Of a DNA stretch of 64,000 nt, positions 53,401-62,031 are shown piece after piece. The position numbers and the translations under genes were made by a program. The stretch spans positions 186,001 through 250,000 of the forward strand of contig NZ_LT796768.1 of the NCBI RefSeq assembly GCF_900167475.1, read 5' to 3'. The notes under the pieces were generated by a model. The model was not told where the DNA came from. It saw only the letters and a list, made by a program, of their open reading frames with translations, and ran no database searches. Origin of the DNA: Aeromicrobium choanae. GTDB lineage: Bacteria > Actinomycetota > Actinomycetes > Propionibacteriales > Nocardioidaceae. Position 1 is the stretch's first letter; the number at the start of each line of letters is the position of its first letter.

Positions 53401-53810
53401 CAGTTGGTGCCGCGGGTCTGGGCGGACTGCTTCGAGGCGACCGTCTGGCGCGACGGGGCACTCGGGCGCGTCTGCACCGTCTGACGCGACGGGGCGCTGG
53501 CCCGCGACTGCACCGTCTGACGCGACTGCACCGTGTTCGCCGTCGGGTCGTCCGCGGCACCGGCCTTCGTCTGCGCGGAGACGCGGGTGTTGAGGGTGTT
53601 CTGGGTCGGGTCGTCCGTGGGGCCCGTGGTCGGATCGGGATCCGGCGTGGGGTCGTCGGTCACGGTCGTCACGACGCCCGTGCTGGTGTCCTCGCGCTTG
53701 ACCGGATCGGACGGCGCTCCGACCGCCGCCTGCGCCACCACGACGCCACCGGTCGTGAGGGCGATGGTTCCGGCCAGGGCTGCGATTCCCGTACGCACAC
53801 TGTTCTTCAT
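53400..53810 (-). CDS. Secreted Ser/Thr/Gln/Arg-rich repeat protein
   Basis: A 136-residue exported protein I do not recognise. Residues 1-29 are a signal peptide (TGIAALAGTIALTTGGVVVAQAA). A Thr/Asp/Pro-rich segment (TDDPTPDPDPTTGPTDDPT) follows. The C-terminal 45 residues repeat units like APSRQTVQTR and SRQTVQSRAS. No Cys is present. ATG 53810 has AGGAGG 4 bases upstream. It is coupled to the downstream kinase gene by a shared TGATG. Confidence 0.8.
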   Translation of the reverse strand: MKNSVRTGIAALAGTIALTTGGVVVAQAAVGAPSDPVKREDTSTGVVTTVTDDPTPDPDPTTGPTDDPTQNTLNTRVSAQTKAGAADDPTANTVQSRQTVQSRASAPSRQTVQTRPSAPSRQTVASKQSAQTRGTN

Positions 53811-53847
53811 GAGTCCTCCTCGAGAGTTGATGCCCTCACTCTCGCGA

Positions 53848-53880
53848 CCGCTCGTGAGGCCTCCATGAAGCGTTCGTGAG
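53848..53880 (-). promoter_or_regulatory. Three 11-bp phased repeats before the secreted-protein/kinase operon
   Basis: Read on the minus strand, three abutting 11-mers are CTCACGAACGC, TTCATGGAGGC and CTCACGAGCGG, 38-70 bases upstream of ATG 53810. They resemble the pair before the two-component operon (CTCATCGAGCG), and the 10-mer GGACTCTCAT is also shared (50108-50117 and 53882-53891). Confidence 0.45.
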
Positions 53881-53894
53881 AGGACTCTCATGTG

Positions 53895-53970
53895 GCGAAG
53901 ATTCCCCTGTTAACAGGGGAATCCACCACTATGCGGGGGAAGTTCTCCCCGCATAGCGTGAGGAAACCCC
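53895..53970 (+). repeat. Left 76-bp inverted repeat of the AbiEi-like cassette
   Basis: This copy matches the reverse complement of 55051-55126 at 66 of 76 positions with no gaps. It contains a perfect 22-bp palindrome centred on GTTAAC (53901-53922) and a hairpin with arms CTATGCGGGG (53929-53938) and CCCCGCATAG (53947-53956). The likeness may run on for about 7 more bases inward (GCACGGT against GCTCGGT). Confidence 0.93.
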
Positions 53971-54066
53971 GCACGGTGGGGGTCGAACCTGTGCATGAAG
54001 CCCTCCCCATCCACAAGCTCGAGCCACGATCTGGCCCGCGCATGCCGGCACCGGGACTCTTGCAGC

Positions 54067-55044
54067 ATGACGCTGGACCTCGACTCGATCGCAAGCCTTC
54101 GTGGCGGATACATCCTGCGGCCGGACCTGCTCGACCTCGGCTACAAGGACAGGCACATCCGGCAGGCACTCGACGCCGGCACCCTGGTGCGACTCCGTGT
54201 GGGGACCTACGCGCCGCAATCCCATCAGAAGCTCAGAGCGGAGGAGAAGTACCGCCTGCTCTGCTTCGCCGTGCTGGACAAGCTCCCCTCCGGCGTTGTC
54301 CTCAGCCATCAGTCGGCCGCGGCCATCCACACCGGCGTCACGTGGGGCTTCGACCTGGAGACGGTTCATGTGACGCGCCTCGATGGTCGGAGTCAGCGCC
54401 CAGAGTCCGGCGTGATCCACCACGCCGGCGCGCTCTCCGAGTCCGACGTAGCCCGGGTCGAGGGGCGTCCCGTCGTCGTACCTGCTCGAGCCGCGTTGGA
54501 AGCCGCTTCGATGGCGGGAACCGAGGCGGGCATGATCCAGACGTCACTCGTGCTCCGGGCCGGCGTGGACGCTGGGGAACTGCACGAGCGGCTGGAGGCG
54601 ATGCGCCGATGGCCAGGATTCAACGCGGTGCGCCTGTCCGTTCTGTGGGCGGCGCCTGCGTGCGAGTCCGTTGGAGAAATCCGATCGGTGTGCATGTTCC
54701 GCCGCGGCAACCTTCCCATCCCGCGGATGCAGGTGACGTTCTTCAGCGCGGACGGCAGGGAGATCGCTCGCGTCGACTTCGACTGGGAGGACTTCCACCA
54801 TTGCGGCGAGTTCGACGGCCTTGAGAAGTACGGCCGACTCAATCCACATGCCGCCTCCATGCCGGGCCAGGTGTTGGTCGACGAGAAGCTCCGCGAGGAC
54901 TCCGTCCGCGAGCTCTCGCGCGGGATGAGTCGTTGGATCTGGCGCGATCTCCACACACCTACCGCGACGTGCCGGCGAATCGCGGCCGCGATGGAACAGT
55001 CACGACGCCGCTACGGGCCGCCCCCGCGCACGATCATCGTGTGA
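54067..55044 (+). CDS. AbiEi-like winged-helix protein with nuclease-like C terminus
   Basis: A 325-residue protein. The N-terminal segment GYILRPDLLDLGYKDRHIRQALDAGTLVRLRVGTYAP matches the AbiEi antitoxin winged-helix domain. The middle resembles the same family (VLSHQSAAAIHTG). The C-terminal part has CESVGEIR (Glu204), RVDFDWED (Asp237, Asp239), GEFDGLEKYG (Glu248, Asp250, Lys254) and VDEKLREDSVRELSRGMSRWIWRDL, a pattern like Vsr/DUF559 restriction-fold nucleases. No AbiEii toxin partner is adjacent. ATG 54067 is chosen over a longer frame because the domain begins there. Confidence 0.8.
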   Translation: MTLDLDSIASLRGGYILRPDLLDLGYKDRHIRQALDAGTLVRLRVGTYAPQSHQKLRAEEKYRLLCFAVLDKLPSGVVLSHQSAAAIHTGVTWGFDLETVHVTRLDGRSQRPESGVIHHAGALSESDVARVEGRPVVVPARAALEAASMAGTEAGMIQTSLVLRAGVDAGELHERLEAMRRWPGFNAVRLSVLWAAPACESVGEIRSVCMFRRGNLPIPRMQVTFFSADGREIARVDFDWEDFHHCGEFDGLEKYGRLNPHAASMPGQVLVDEKLREDSVRELSRGMSRWIWRDLHTPTATCRRIAAAMEQSRRRYGPPPRTIIV

Positions 55045-55050
55045 CCGAGC

Positions 55051-55126
55051 GGGGTTTCCCATCGCTATGCGGGGAAAGCTTCCCCCGCATAGCGGTGGTT
55101 TCCCCTGTTAACCGGGGAAACTTCAC
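55051..55126 (-). repeat. Right 76-bp inverted repeat of the AbiEi-like cassette
   Basis: This is the mirror copy of 53895-53970. It has a hairpin with arms GCTATGCGGGG (55064-55074) and CCCCGCATAGC (55083-55093), and a palindrome centred on GTTAAC (55099-55120) with one mismatched pair. It starts 6 bases after the stop of the AbiEi-like gene. Its outer end contains the stop codon of the phospholipase-D-family gene (55125-55123). Confidence 0.93.
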
Positions 55127-56364
55127 ACCAGCGGCCGCCAGGGGCTGAGGAGGCGCTCGTAGAGCCGGGCGATCGTGGGGCGCTCGCGCCAGGCCTGGGC
55201 GTCGAGGACCTGGGAGCTCTGGGCGTCGCGGTCGAAGATGCGGCTCATGCCGGCCGCGAGTCCGTCGTCGAGGATCTCGAGGTTGATCTCGTAGTTCCCG
55301 GTGAGGCTCAGACGGTCGATGTTGGCGGTGCCGATGGTCGACCACTCGCCGTCGATCGTCATCGTCTTCGCGTGCACCATGTGGTCGCTGTAGCGCAGGA
55401 TCTCGACCCCGGCGTCGAGCAGCTGGCCGAAGTAGCCGCGGGCGACGAAGTCGGCGACGACGTGGTTCGAGACCTTCGGGACGAGGATGCGCACCTGCAC
55501 GCCGCGATGGCTGGCGTCGATGAGCCCCTGCAGGATGTTCTGGTCGGGGATGAAGTACGCCTGCGTGATCTCGATCGACTTCGTCGCCCGGTCGATCGCC
55601 TCGAGGTACATCCCACGGATCGGGTAGATCAGCTGCCGGGGGACGTTGCGGTGGGCGCGCACGTGCGGGTCCCAGGTGGCCTCCGAGAGGGCCTTCATCG
55701 ACTCGTGCGGGCGCACGTCGTTCCAGAAGTCGATGAACGCGTTCTCCAGGTCCCACACCGCCGGACCCGTGACCGCGACGTGGGTGTCGCGCCACTCGTC
55801 GGCGTAGAGGCTGCCGATGTTGTAGCCGCCGACGAAGCCGATGGAGTCGTCGACCACGAGGATCTTGCGATGGTTGCGGCCCCAGGCGCGCGGGGTGAAG
55901 AACGCCAGCCGGTGCGGCAGGATCGGGTAGCGCATCATGTGCACCCCGTGGCCGAACCGGAAGAACGACGGCGGCACCACGAGGTTGGCGAAGCCGTCGT
56001 AGATCACGCAGACCTCGACGCCGCGGTCGGCGGCGTCGCGCAGGGCCCGGCGGAACCGACGGCCCATCTCGTCGCCCTTGATGATGTAGGACTCCAGCAG
56101 GATGCGCCGGCGCGCTCCGGCGATCGCGGCGAGCATGTCGTCGTACAGCGCCTCGCCCGAGACGTACACCTGCACCTCGTTGCCGCCGCCGATCGTGAAG
56201 TGCTCGGCCTCGATGCGCGGGAGCGGCTCGGTGCCCTTGCCGCGCAGCCGCTTGCGGATGGAGGTGGCGGTCATCAGCGAGACGACGGCGCCGAGCTGCA
56301 CCAAGAGGCTGCCGATCAGGAAGCGGCGGAGCAGGCCGCGTGGGGGTGACGACCGGAAGCGCAT
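55123..56364 (-). CDS. Phospholipase D-family protein (cardiolipin synthase-like)
   Basis: A 413-residue membrane-associated enzyme of the PLD superfamily. An N-terminal hydrophobic helix (about residues 15-33) is followed by two HKD motifs: NHRKILVVDD with GFVGGYNIG, and HAKTMTIDGEW with GTANIDRLSLTGNYEIN. This is the layout of bacterial cardiolipin synthases that join two phosphatidylglycerols. ATG 56364 is used because it begins the hydrophobic N terminus. The last base pairs of the gene lie in the outer end of the cassette repeat. Confidence 0.88.
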   Translation of the reverse strand: MRFRSSPPRGLLRRFLIGSLLVQLGAVVSLMTATSIRKRLRGKGTEPLPRIEAEHFTIGGGNEVQVYVSGEALYDDMLAAIAGARRRILLESYIIKGDEMGRRFRRALRDAADRGVEVCVIYDGFANLVVPPSFFRFGHGVHMMRYPILPHRLAFFTPRAWGRNHRKILVVDDSIGFVGGYNIGSLYADEWRDTHVAVTGPAVWDLENAFIDFWNDVRPHESMKALSEATWDPHVRAHRNVPRQLIYPIRGMYLEAIDRATKSIEITQAYFIPDQNILQGLIDASHRGVQVRILVPKVSNHVVADFVARGYFGQLLDAGVEILRYSDHMVHAKTMTIDGEWSTIGTANIDRLSLTGNYEINLEILDDGLAAGMSRIFDRDAQSSQVLDAQAWRERPTIARLYERLLSPWRPLV

Positions 56365-56384
56365 GGCGCTCAGCCTAGGTGGTC

Positions 56385-57404
56385 TCAGACGAAGACCGCG
56401 ACCGGGCGCGCACCGGCACCAGCCGTCTCGTACAACGCGAGGAAGGATCCGTCGGGGGCGAACATCGCCACCGGGCCGTCGGCCGGAAGGGCCACCGCAG
56501 GGAGTGCGCGGCCGAACCGCACGTCGCGGGCCTGGTCCTCGTCGAGGTCCAGGCCGGGGAACGCGGCCCGAGCGGCGTCGTCGAGTCCGACCATGTCGAA
56601 CGACTCGGCCAGCTGGTCGAGCGTGCGGGCCTGGTCGAGGCCGAACCCGCCCACGCGCGTGCGGCGCAGGCTGGTGAGGTGGCCGCCGACGCCCAGCGCA
56701 CGGCCGAGGTCGCGCGCGAGGGCACGCACGTACGTGCCGCTCGAGCACACCACCCGCACGTGGGCGATGGCGCGCTCGCCGGGCTCGAACCCGGTCAGCT
56801 CGAAGGTCTCCACCGTCACGGCGCGTGCCTTCAGCTCGACCTCCTCGCCCGACCGCACACGCGCGTACGCTCGCTTGCCGTCGACCTTGATGGCCGAGAC
56901 CGACGAGGGCACCTGCTCGATCGCGCCGGTCAGCGGTGCGATCTCGCGCAGGACGTCGTTGGCGGTGAGAGCCGAGGCATCCGCCACCGACGTCTCATCA
57001 CCCTGGGCGTCGTCCGTGACGGTCGTGGCACCCAGGGCGATGGTGGCGAGGTACTCCTTGTCGGCCCCGGCCACGTGGCCGAGCAGCCGGGTGGCGCGAT
57101 TGACCCCGAGCACGAGCACGCCCGTGGCCATGGGATCGAGGGTGCCGGCGTGACCGACCTTGCGCGTGCCGGCGAGCCGGCGCGTGCGCGCGACCACGTC
57201 GTGCGAGGTCCAGTCGATGGGCTTGTCGACGACGACCAGGCCCGAGGCCGTGGTCGCGGCACGCCGCTCGCGTTGCTGCGAGTCGGTGTGCCGCGACCGC
57301 GGATCCTCACTGCTCAGTGGACTCGTCCTCGTCCTCGTGCTGCTTGTACGGGTCGGGCTCGCCGGCGTACATGGCGCCCTGGGCCGCCTCCGCGACGCGC
57401 GCAT
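56385..57404 (-). CDS. truB: tRNA pseudouridine-55 synthase
   Basis: An enzyme that isomerises U55 in the T-loop of tRNA. ASGLVVVDKPIDWTSHDVV, RKVGHAGTLDPMATGVLVLGVNRATRLL (with the catalytic Asp), SAIKVDGKRAYARVRSGEEVELKAR and VVCSSGTYVRALARDLG are diagnostic. The start is unclear: ATG 57404 gives 339 residues, but the first 50 lie over the rbfA 3' end and look unlike TruB. No ATG, GTG or TTG is found nearer. CTG 57317, with a GAGGACGAGG-like site upstream, is a possible real start. Confidence 0.93.
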   Translation of the reverse strand: MRASRRRPRAPCTPASPTRTSSTRTRTSPLSSEDPRSRHTDSQQRERRAATTASGLVVVDKPIDWTSHDVVARTRRLAGTRKVGHAGTLDPMATGVLVLGVNRATRLLGHVAGADKEYLATIALGATTVTDDAQGDETSVADASALTANDVLREIAPLTGAIEQVPSSVSAIKVDGKRAYARVRSGEEVELKARAVTVETFELTGFEPGERAIAHVRVVCSSGTYVRALARDLGRALGVGGHLTSLRRTRVGGFGLDQARTLDQLAESFDMVGLDDAARAAFPGLDLDEDQARDVRFGRALPAVALPADGPVAMFAPDGSFLALYETAGAGARPVAVFV

Positions 57405-57747
57405 CGGACTCGCGGGCCTTCGCCAGCAGGTCCTCGATCTCGCGAGCCGTCTCGGGGACGGAGTCCAGGAAGAACTCCAGGGACGGCGTGTGCCGCACCC
57501 CGAGCTGCTTGCCGACCTCGGAGCGGATCAGGCCCGTGGCGCTGACCAGCGCCGCGGCGGTGTCCTCCCGGGACCGGTCGTCGCCCATCACGGTGTAGAA
57601 GATCGACGCGTGCTGACCGTCTCCGGTCATCCGCACGTCGGTGATGGTGACGAAGCCGAGCCGCGGGTCCTTGACCCGCCGCTCGAGCATCGTCGCCACG
57701 ATCTCCTTGATGCGATCGGACTTCTTCGCCTGACGAGGGCTGGCCAC
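57307..57747 (-). CDS. rbfA: Ribosome-binding factor A
   Basis: A 146-residue 30S maturation factor. It shows the KH-like core: RQAKKSDRIKEIVATMLERRVKDPRLGFVTITDVRMTGDGQHASIFYTV and IRSEVGKQLGVRHTPSLEFFLDSVPETAREIEDLLAKAR, followed by an acidic C-terminal tail. GTG 57747 is chosen because the conserved sequence begins there, 2 bases after the infB stop codon. Confidence 0.95.
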   Translation of the reverse strand: MASPRQAKKSDRIKEIVATMLERRVKDPRLGFVTITDVRMTGDGQHASIFYTVMGDDRSREDTAAALVSATGLIRSEVGKQLGVRHTPSLEFFLDSVPETAREIEDLLAKARESDARVAEAAQGAMYAGEPDPYKQHEDEDESTEQ

Positions 57748-57749
57748 GG

Positions 57750-60554
57750 TCAGTCCCGCTTCTTCTCGACCAGCTCGAAGGCCTCGATCGTGTCGCCGAC
57801 CTTGACGTCGGAGTACGAGACCACGACACCGCACTCGAAGCCCTCGCGGACCTCGGACGCGTCGTCCTTCTCACGGCGCAGCGACAGGACGTCGAGGTTG
57901 TCGGCCACGACCGAGCCGTCCCGCACGATGCGAACCTTCGCATTGCGCCGGATGGAGCCGCTGGTGACCATGCAGCCCGCGATGTTGCCGCCCTTGACCT
58001 TGCTCGAGCGGAAGATGTCGCGGATCTCGGCAGTACCGAGCTGCTGCTCCTCGTAGATCGGCTTGAGCATGCCCTTGAGGGCCGCCTCGATCTCGTCGAT
58101 CGCCTGGTAGATGACCGAGTAGTACTTGATCTCGACACCCTCGCGGTCGGCCAGCTCCGTCGCCTTGCCCTGCGGGCGGACGTTGTAGCCGATGATGACC
58201 GCGTTGGACGCCGCCGCCAGGTTGACGTCGGTCTCGGTGATCGCGCCGACGCCACGGTCGATGACCCGCAGCGAGACCTCGTCGCCGATGTCGATGCCGG
58301 CCAGCGAGTCCTCGAGGGCCTCGACCGAACCAGCGCCGTCGCCCTTGAGGATGAGCAGCAGCTCGTCGGCCTCGCCCTTCTCCATCGAGGACATGAAGTC
58401 CTCGAGCGTGCGACGACCCGAGCGCTTCGCCAGCAGCGCGTTGCGCTCGCGCGCCTCGCGCTTCTCGGCGATCTGACGGGCGATGCGGTCGTCCTCGACC
58501 ACCATGAAGTTGTCACCCGCACCGGGCACGGCCGTCAGGCCGAGCACGAGCGCCGGACGCGACGGGGTCGCCTCCTCGATGTTGTCGCCGAACTCGTCGA
58601 GCATCGCGCGGACACGGCCGAAGGCCGGACCGGCGACGAGCGAGTCGCCGACGCGCAGCGTGCCGCGCTGGACCAGCACGGTGGCCACGGGGCCACGACC
58701 GCGGTCGAGGTGAGCCTCGATCGCGAGGCCCTCGGCCCGCTGGTTCGGGTTGGCGCGCAGGTCGAGCTCGGCGTCCGCGGTGAGCACGATCGACTCGAGC
58801 AGGGCGTCGAGTCCGAGCTCGGCCTTGGCCGAGACGTCGACGAACATCGTGTCGCCGCCGTACTCCTCGGGCACCAGGCCGTACTCGGTCAGCTGACCGC
58901 GCACCTTGGTGGCGTCGGCGCCTTCCTTGTCGATCTTGTTGACCGCGACGACGATCGGCACACCGGCGGCCTTGGCGTGGTTGAGCGCCTCGACCGTCTG
59001 GGGCATGACGCCGTCGTCGGCCGCGACCACGAGGATCGCGATGTCGGTCGCCTGGGCACCACGGGCACGCATGGCGGTGAACGCCTCGTGGCCCGGGGTG
59101 TCGATGAAGGTGATGCGACGCTCGTTGCCGTCGACCTCGGTGGCGACCTGGTAGGCGCCGATCGACTGCGTGATGCCGCCGGCCTCCTTGGCCGCCACGT
59201 TCGCCTTGCGCAGCGCGTCGAGCAGCTTCGTCTTGCCGTGGTCGACGTGACCCATGACGGTGACGACCGGCGGGCGGGCCGCGAGATCCTCCTCGTCGCC
59301 CTCGTCCTCGCCGAACTCCAGCGAGAAGGACTCGAGCAGCTCGCGGTCCTCGTCCTCGGGCGAGACGACCTGGACGTCGTAGTTCAGCTCCTCACCGAGC
59401 AGCTGCAGCGTCTCGTCGTTGACCGACTGCGTGGCGGTCACCATCTCGCCCATGTGGAACAGCACCTGGACGAGCGATGCCGCGTCGACGCCGACCTTGT
59501 CGGCGAAGTCGGTCAGCGAGGCGCCGCGCGCCAGGCGCACGATCTGGCCGTCGCCCTTGCGGACGCGCACGCCGCCGATCGACGGCGCCTGCATCTGGTC
59601 GAATTCCTGACGCTTCGCGCGCTTGCTCTTGCGACCGCGGCGCACGGGGCCACCGGCGCGACCGAAGGCACCCTGGGTGCCACCGCGCTGGTTGCGACCG
59701 GGACCGCCGCCGGGACGTCCGCCACCGGGAGGGCCGCTGAAGCCGCCGGGACGAGCGGCGCCGCCGCCGCCACCGCCACCGGGACGACCAGCGCCGCCAC
59801 CGGGACGACCCGGACCGCCGGCGCGACCGCCGGGACCGGGACGCGCACCGGGGCGCGCGGGACCGACCGACGACTGCTTCGGCATCATCGCGGGGTTGGG
59901 GCGAGGCATGCCCGGACGTGCCGGGGCGCCGCCCTCACGTGCGGCAGGCGGCCGCGGTGCGCGGTCCTGCTGCATGCCCTGCTTGGACGAGAACGGGTTG
60001 TTGCCCGGGCGCGCGGCAGGCGTGCGCGGGCCGGGACGGGGACCGCCGCCGGTGGGCAGGCCGCCGGCCTGGCCCGGACGGGGAGCGGGCGCCGGAGCGG
60101 GACCCGGGCGCGGGCCCGGGGTACGCGTCGGCGCGGCAGCCGCCGCGGCGGGAGCCTCGGGCGCCGGTGCCTCAGGCGCGGCCGGGGCGGGAGCCTCGAC
60201 GACCTGGGGAGCCGGGGCGGGAGCCTCGGGGGTGGGCGCCTGGGCCGGACCCGGCTTCGGCGCTGTGGGGGCCGACGGGGCGGCCGGCGATGCGGCGACC
60301 TCGGTGGGCGTGGACTCGGGGGTCTTCTGGGGTGCCTGGGGCGCCGCCGGCTTGGCGGAGGCCTTCTTGGCACCCTTCTTGGCGCCCTGCTCGCGCAGGC
60401 GGTCGCCGTGCTCCTCCTTCAGACGGCGCACGACAGGCGCCTCGACGGTGGAGGACGCCGACTTCACGTACTCGCCCATCTCCTTGAGGGTGGACAGGAC
60501 GACCTTGCTCTCGACACCGAGCTCGCGTGCGAGCTCGTGGACTCTTACAGCCAC
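57750..60554 (-). CDS. infB: Translation initiation factor IF-2
   Basis: A 934-residue GTPase that places initiator tRNA on the 30S subunit. An N-terminal helical domain ([33 protein letters not shown]) is followed by about 280 residues of Ala/Pro/Gly/Arg low complexity, as usual in actinobacteria. The G domain has [17 protein letters not shown] near residue 435, [16 protein letters not shown] and [12 protein letters not shown]. Domains II-IV complete the C terminus. GTG 60554 is the start. Confidence 0.97.
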   Translation of the reverse strand: MAVRVHELARELGVESKVVLSTLKEMGEYVKSASSTVEAPVVRRLKEEHGDRLREQGAKKGAKKASAKPAAPQAPQKTPESTPTEVAASPAAPSAPTAPKPGPAQAPTPEAPAPAPQVVEAPAPAAPEAPAPEAPAAAAAAPTRTPGPRPGPAPAPAPRPGQAGGLPTGGGPRPGPRTPAARPGNNPFSSKQGMQQDRAPRPPAAREGGAPARPGMPRPNPAMMPKQSSVGPARPGARPGPGGRAGGPGRPGGGAGRPGGGGGGGAARPGGFSGPPGGGRPGGGPGRNQRGGTQGAFGRAGGPVRRGRKSKRAKRQEFDQMQAPSIGGVRVRKGDGQIVRLARGASLTDFADKVGVDAASLVQVLFHMGEMVTATQSVNDETLQLLGEELNYDVQVVSPEDEDRELLESFSLEFGEDEGDEEDLAARPPVVTVMGHVDHGKTKLLDALRKANVAAKEAGGITQSIGAYQVATEVDGNERRITFIDTPGHEAFTAMRARGAQATDIAILVVAADDGVMPQTVEALNHAKAAGVPIVVAVNKIDKEGADATKVRGQLTEYGLVPEEYGGDTMFVDVSAKAELGLDALLESIVLTADAELDLRANPNQRAEGLAIEAHLDRGRGPVATVLVQRGTLRVGDSLVAGPAFGRVRAMLDEFGDNIEEATPSRPALVLGLTAVPGAGDNFMVVEDDRIARQIAEKREARERNALLAKRSGRRTLEDFMSSMEKGEADELLLILKGDGAGSVEALEDSLAGIDIGDEVSLRVIDRGVGAITETDVNLAAASNAVIIGYNVRPQGKATELADREGVEIKYYSVIYQAIDEIEAALKGMLKPIYEEQQLGTAEIRDIFRSSKVKGGNIAGCMVTSGSIRRNAKVRIVRDGSVVADNLDVLSLRREKDDASEVREGFECGVVVSYSDVKVGDTIEAFELVEKKRD

Positions 60555-60613
60555 TCTTCTCCTTCAGGGATCCGGCCCCGAAGGAGGCACGGATCAGTAG
60601 TTGACGTACAGGC

Positions 60614-60643
60614 TCATTGCGCAGTGCATCTTCATTGCGCAGT
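60614..60643 (-). repeat. Tandem 12-bp direct repeat in the infB leader
   Basis: TCATTGCGCAGT occurs at 60614-60625 and again at 60632-60643, an 18-base period, 60-90 bases upstream of infB. The 158-base gap between ylxR and infB otherwise shows only CTCATGAG-like short palindromes. No role is evident; a promoter or regulator site is possible. Confidence 0.7.
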
Positions 60644-60712
60644 ACTCATCGAGTGCTCATGAGCGTGTGCTCCGATTTCCGTTTCGAGCGGCACCGGTCG
60701 GTGCCACAGTGG

Positions 60713-60985
60713 TCAGGCTCTGCGTTGGGCCTCGGCTCGCACCCATTCAGCGACGGCGTCGGTGTCGGTGGGACCTTCGAGACGAAGGGCCCTGACGAAC
60801 GCCCGCCGGTCGAGGGCGAGTTGCAGGCACCGTTCCGCGGGGTGCAGATGCGCACCGCGGCCCGGCTGAGATCCGTCTGGGTCGGGCTCCACGGTGCTTC
60901 CCGCGGGGCTTCGGCCGGCGACGACTCTCACCAGGGTGGACTTCTCCGCACGCTGCCGACAGCCGACGCACGTACGAATCACCAC
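60713..60985 (-). CDS. ylxR: YlxR-family (DUF448) RNA-binding protein
   Basis: A 90-residue protein with the YlxR signature IRTCVGCRQRAEKSTLVRVVAG and GRGAHLHPAERCLQLALDRRAFVRAL. Its family is always found between nusA and infB; in Bacillus YlxR influences transcription or RNase P, but the actinobacterial role is not settled. Two adjacent GTGs (60985, 60982) are possible starts; a longer in-frame ATG would overlap nusA and add unconserved residues. Confidence 0.9.
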   Translation of the reverse strand: MVIRTCVGCRQRAEKSTLVRVVAGRSPAGSTVEPDPDGSQPGRGAHLHPAERCLQLALDRRAFVRALRLEGPTDTDAVAEWVRAEAQRRA

Positions 60986-61002
60986 AGTCAAGTCTAGCGG
61001 CT

Positions 61003-62031
61003 CTACCGAGAGGACGCCGAATCGCCACCCGGCGCGGGCGCCGTGTCGGGTCGGATGTCGATCCGCCAACCGGTCAGCTTCGCTGCGAGGCGGGCGTTCT
61101 GGCCCTCCTTGCCGATCGCGAGCGACAGCTGGAAGTCGGGCACGACGACGCGCGCCGAGCGCGTGGTCTCGTCGACGATCGTGACGCCCTTCACCTGCGC
61201 CGGGGACAGCGCGTAGGCGATGAACTCGGCCGGGTTCTCGCTGAAGTCGACGATGTCGATCTTCTCACCGTGCAGCTCGGTCATGACCGCGCGAACGCGC
61301 TGGCCCATGGGGCCGATGCAGGCGCCCTTGGGGTTCACGCCGGCGGCGGTGGCGTGCACGGCGATCTTCGTGCGGTGGCCGGCCTCGCGGGCGATCGCCG
61401 CGATCTCGACCGAGCCGTCGGCGATCTCGGGCGACTCGAGGGCGAACAGCAGCTTCACCAGGTTCGGGTGCGTGCGCGAGACCTTCACGCGCGGGCCGCG
61501 CAGGCCGCGCTCGACCTCGTAGACGTAGGCCTTGATGCGCTCGCCGTGGGCGTACCGCTCCTCGGGGACCCGCTCGTTCAGGGGCAGCACGGCCTCGATC
61601 GAGCCCAGGTCGATGAGCACGTCGCCGGGCGAGCGACCCTGCTGGATCACGCCGGAGACGATGTCGCCGACCTTGCCGGAGAACTCGCCGAACTTGCGCT
61701 CGTCCTCGACGTCGCGGATGCGCTGCATGATCAACTGGCGCGCGACGGACGCGGCGAAGCGGCCGAAGTCCTCGGGCGTGTCGTCGAACTCCTCGGTGAA
61801 GGTGGCGGCGGGCTTCTCGCCGTCCTCGGAGGCGGGGGCCTCGAGGCGCTCGCGGGCCCACACCGTGACGTGGCCGGTCTTGCGGTCGAGCTCGACGCGC
61901 GCGTGCTGCTGGGCACCCGCGGTCTTGTGGTACGCCGAGAGCAGTGCGGTCTCGATCGCGTCGACCACGAGGTCGAAGCCGATCCCCTTCTCGCGCTCCA
62001 GCATCCGCAGCGCGGACATGTCGATGTCCAT
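61003..62031 (-). CDS. nusA: Transcription termination/antitermination factor NusA
   Basis: A 342-residue RNA polymerase cofactor. The N-terminal domain ([31 protein letters not shown]) is followed by an S1 domain ([39 protein letters not shown]) and two KH domains ([57 protein letters not shown]). It lacks the acidic C-terminal repeats of E. coli NusA, as is normal for actinobacteria. Its ATG shares one base with the rimP stop. Confidence 0.97.
   Translation of the reverse strand: MDIDMSALRMLEREKGIGFDLVVDAIETALLSAYHKTAGAQQHARVELDRKTGHVTVWARERLEAPASEDGEKPAATFTEEFDDTPEDFGRFAASVARQLIMQRIRDVEDERKFGEFSGKVGDIVSGVIQQGRSPGDVLIDLGSIEAVLPLNERVPEERYAHGERIKAYVYEVERGLRGPRVKVSRTHPNLVKLLFALESPEIADGSVEIAAIAREAGHRTKIAVHATAAGVNPKGACIGPMGQRVRAVMTELHGEKIDIVDFSENPAEFIAYALSPAQVKGVTIVDETTRSARVVVPDFQLSLAIGKEGQNARLAAKLTGWRIDIRPDTAPAPGGDSASSR

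Larger units (their letters stand above)
53895..55126 (+). mobile_element. Candidate one-gene cassette bounded by inverted repeats
   Basis: The unit of 1232 bases consists of two 76-bp inverted repeats and a single gene between them. Each repeat carries two palindromes in mirror order. No transposase is present and no target-site duplication is seen beyond the repeat ends (CTCATGTG on the left, ACCAGCGG on the right). The gene has visibly more A/T in third positions than its neighbours. Mobility is inferred; a fixed regulatory arrangement is also possible. Confidence 0.45.

Noticed and set aside
53895-53970. Palindromic repeats considered as CRISPR repeats or ordinary terminators
   Set aside because: There are only two copies, in inverted orientation, more than 1 kb apart and with no spacers. 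The matched composite structure at both ends argues against two independent terminators.
53895-55126. A complete AbiE toxin-antitoxin pair
   Set aside because: Only the AbiEi-like gene is present; no AbiEii nucleotidyltransferase gene is adjacent on either strand.
59600-60380. Proline/glycine/arginine-rich repeats in infB as a possible repeat element
   Set aside because: The low-complexity linker is normal for actinobacterial IF-2 and stays in frame.
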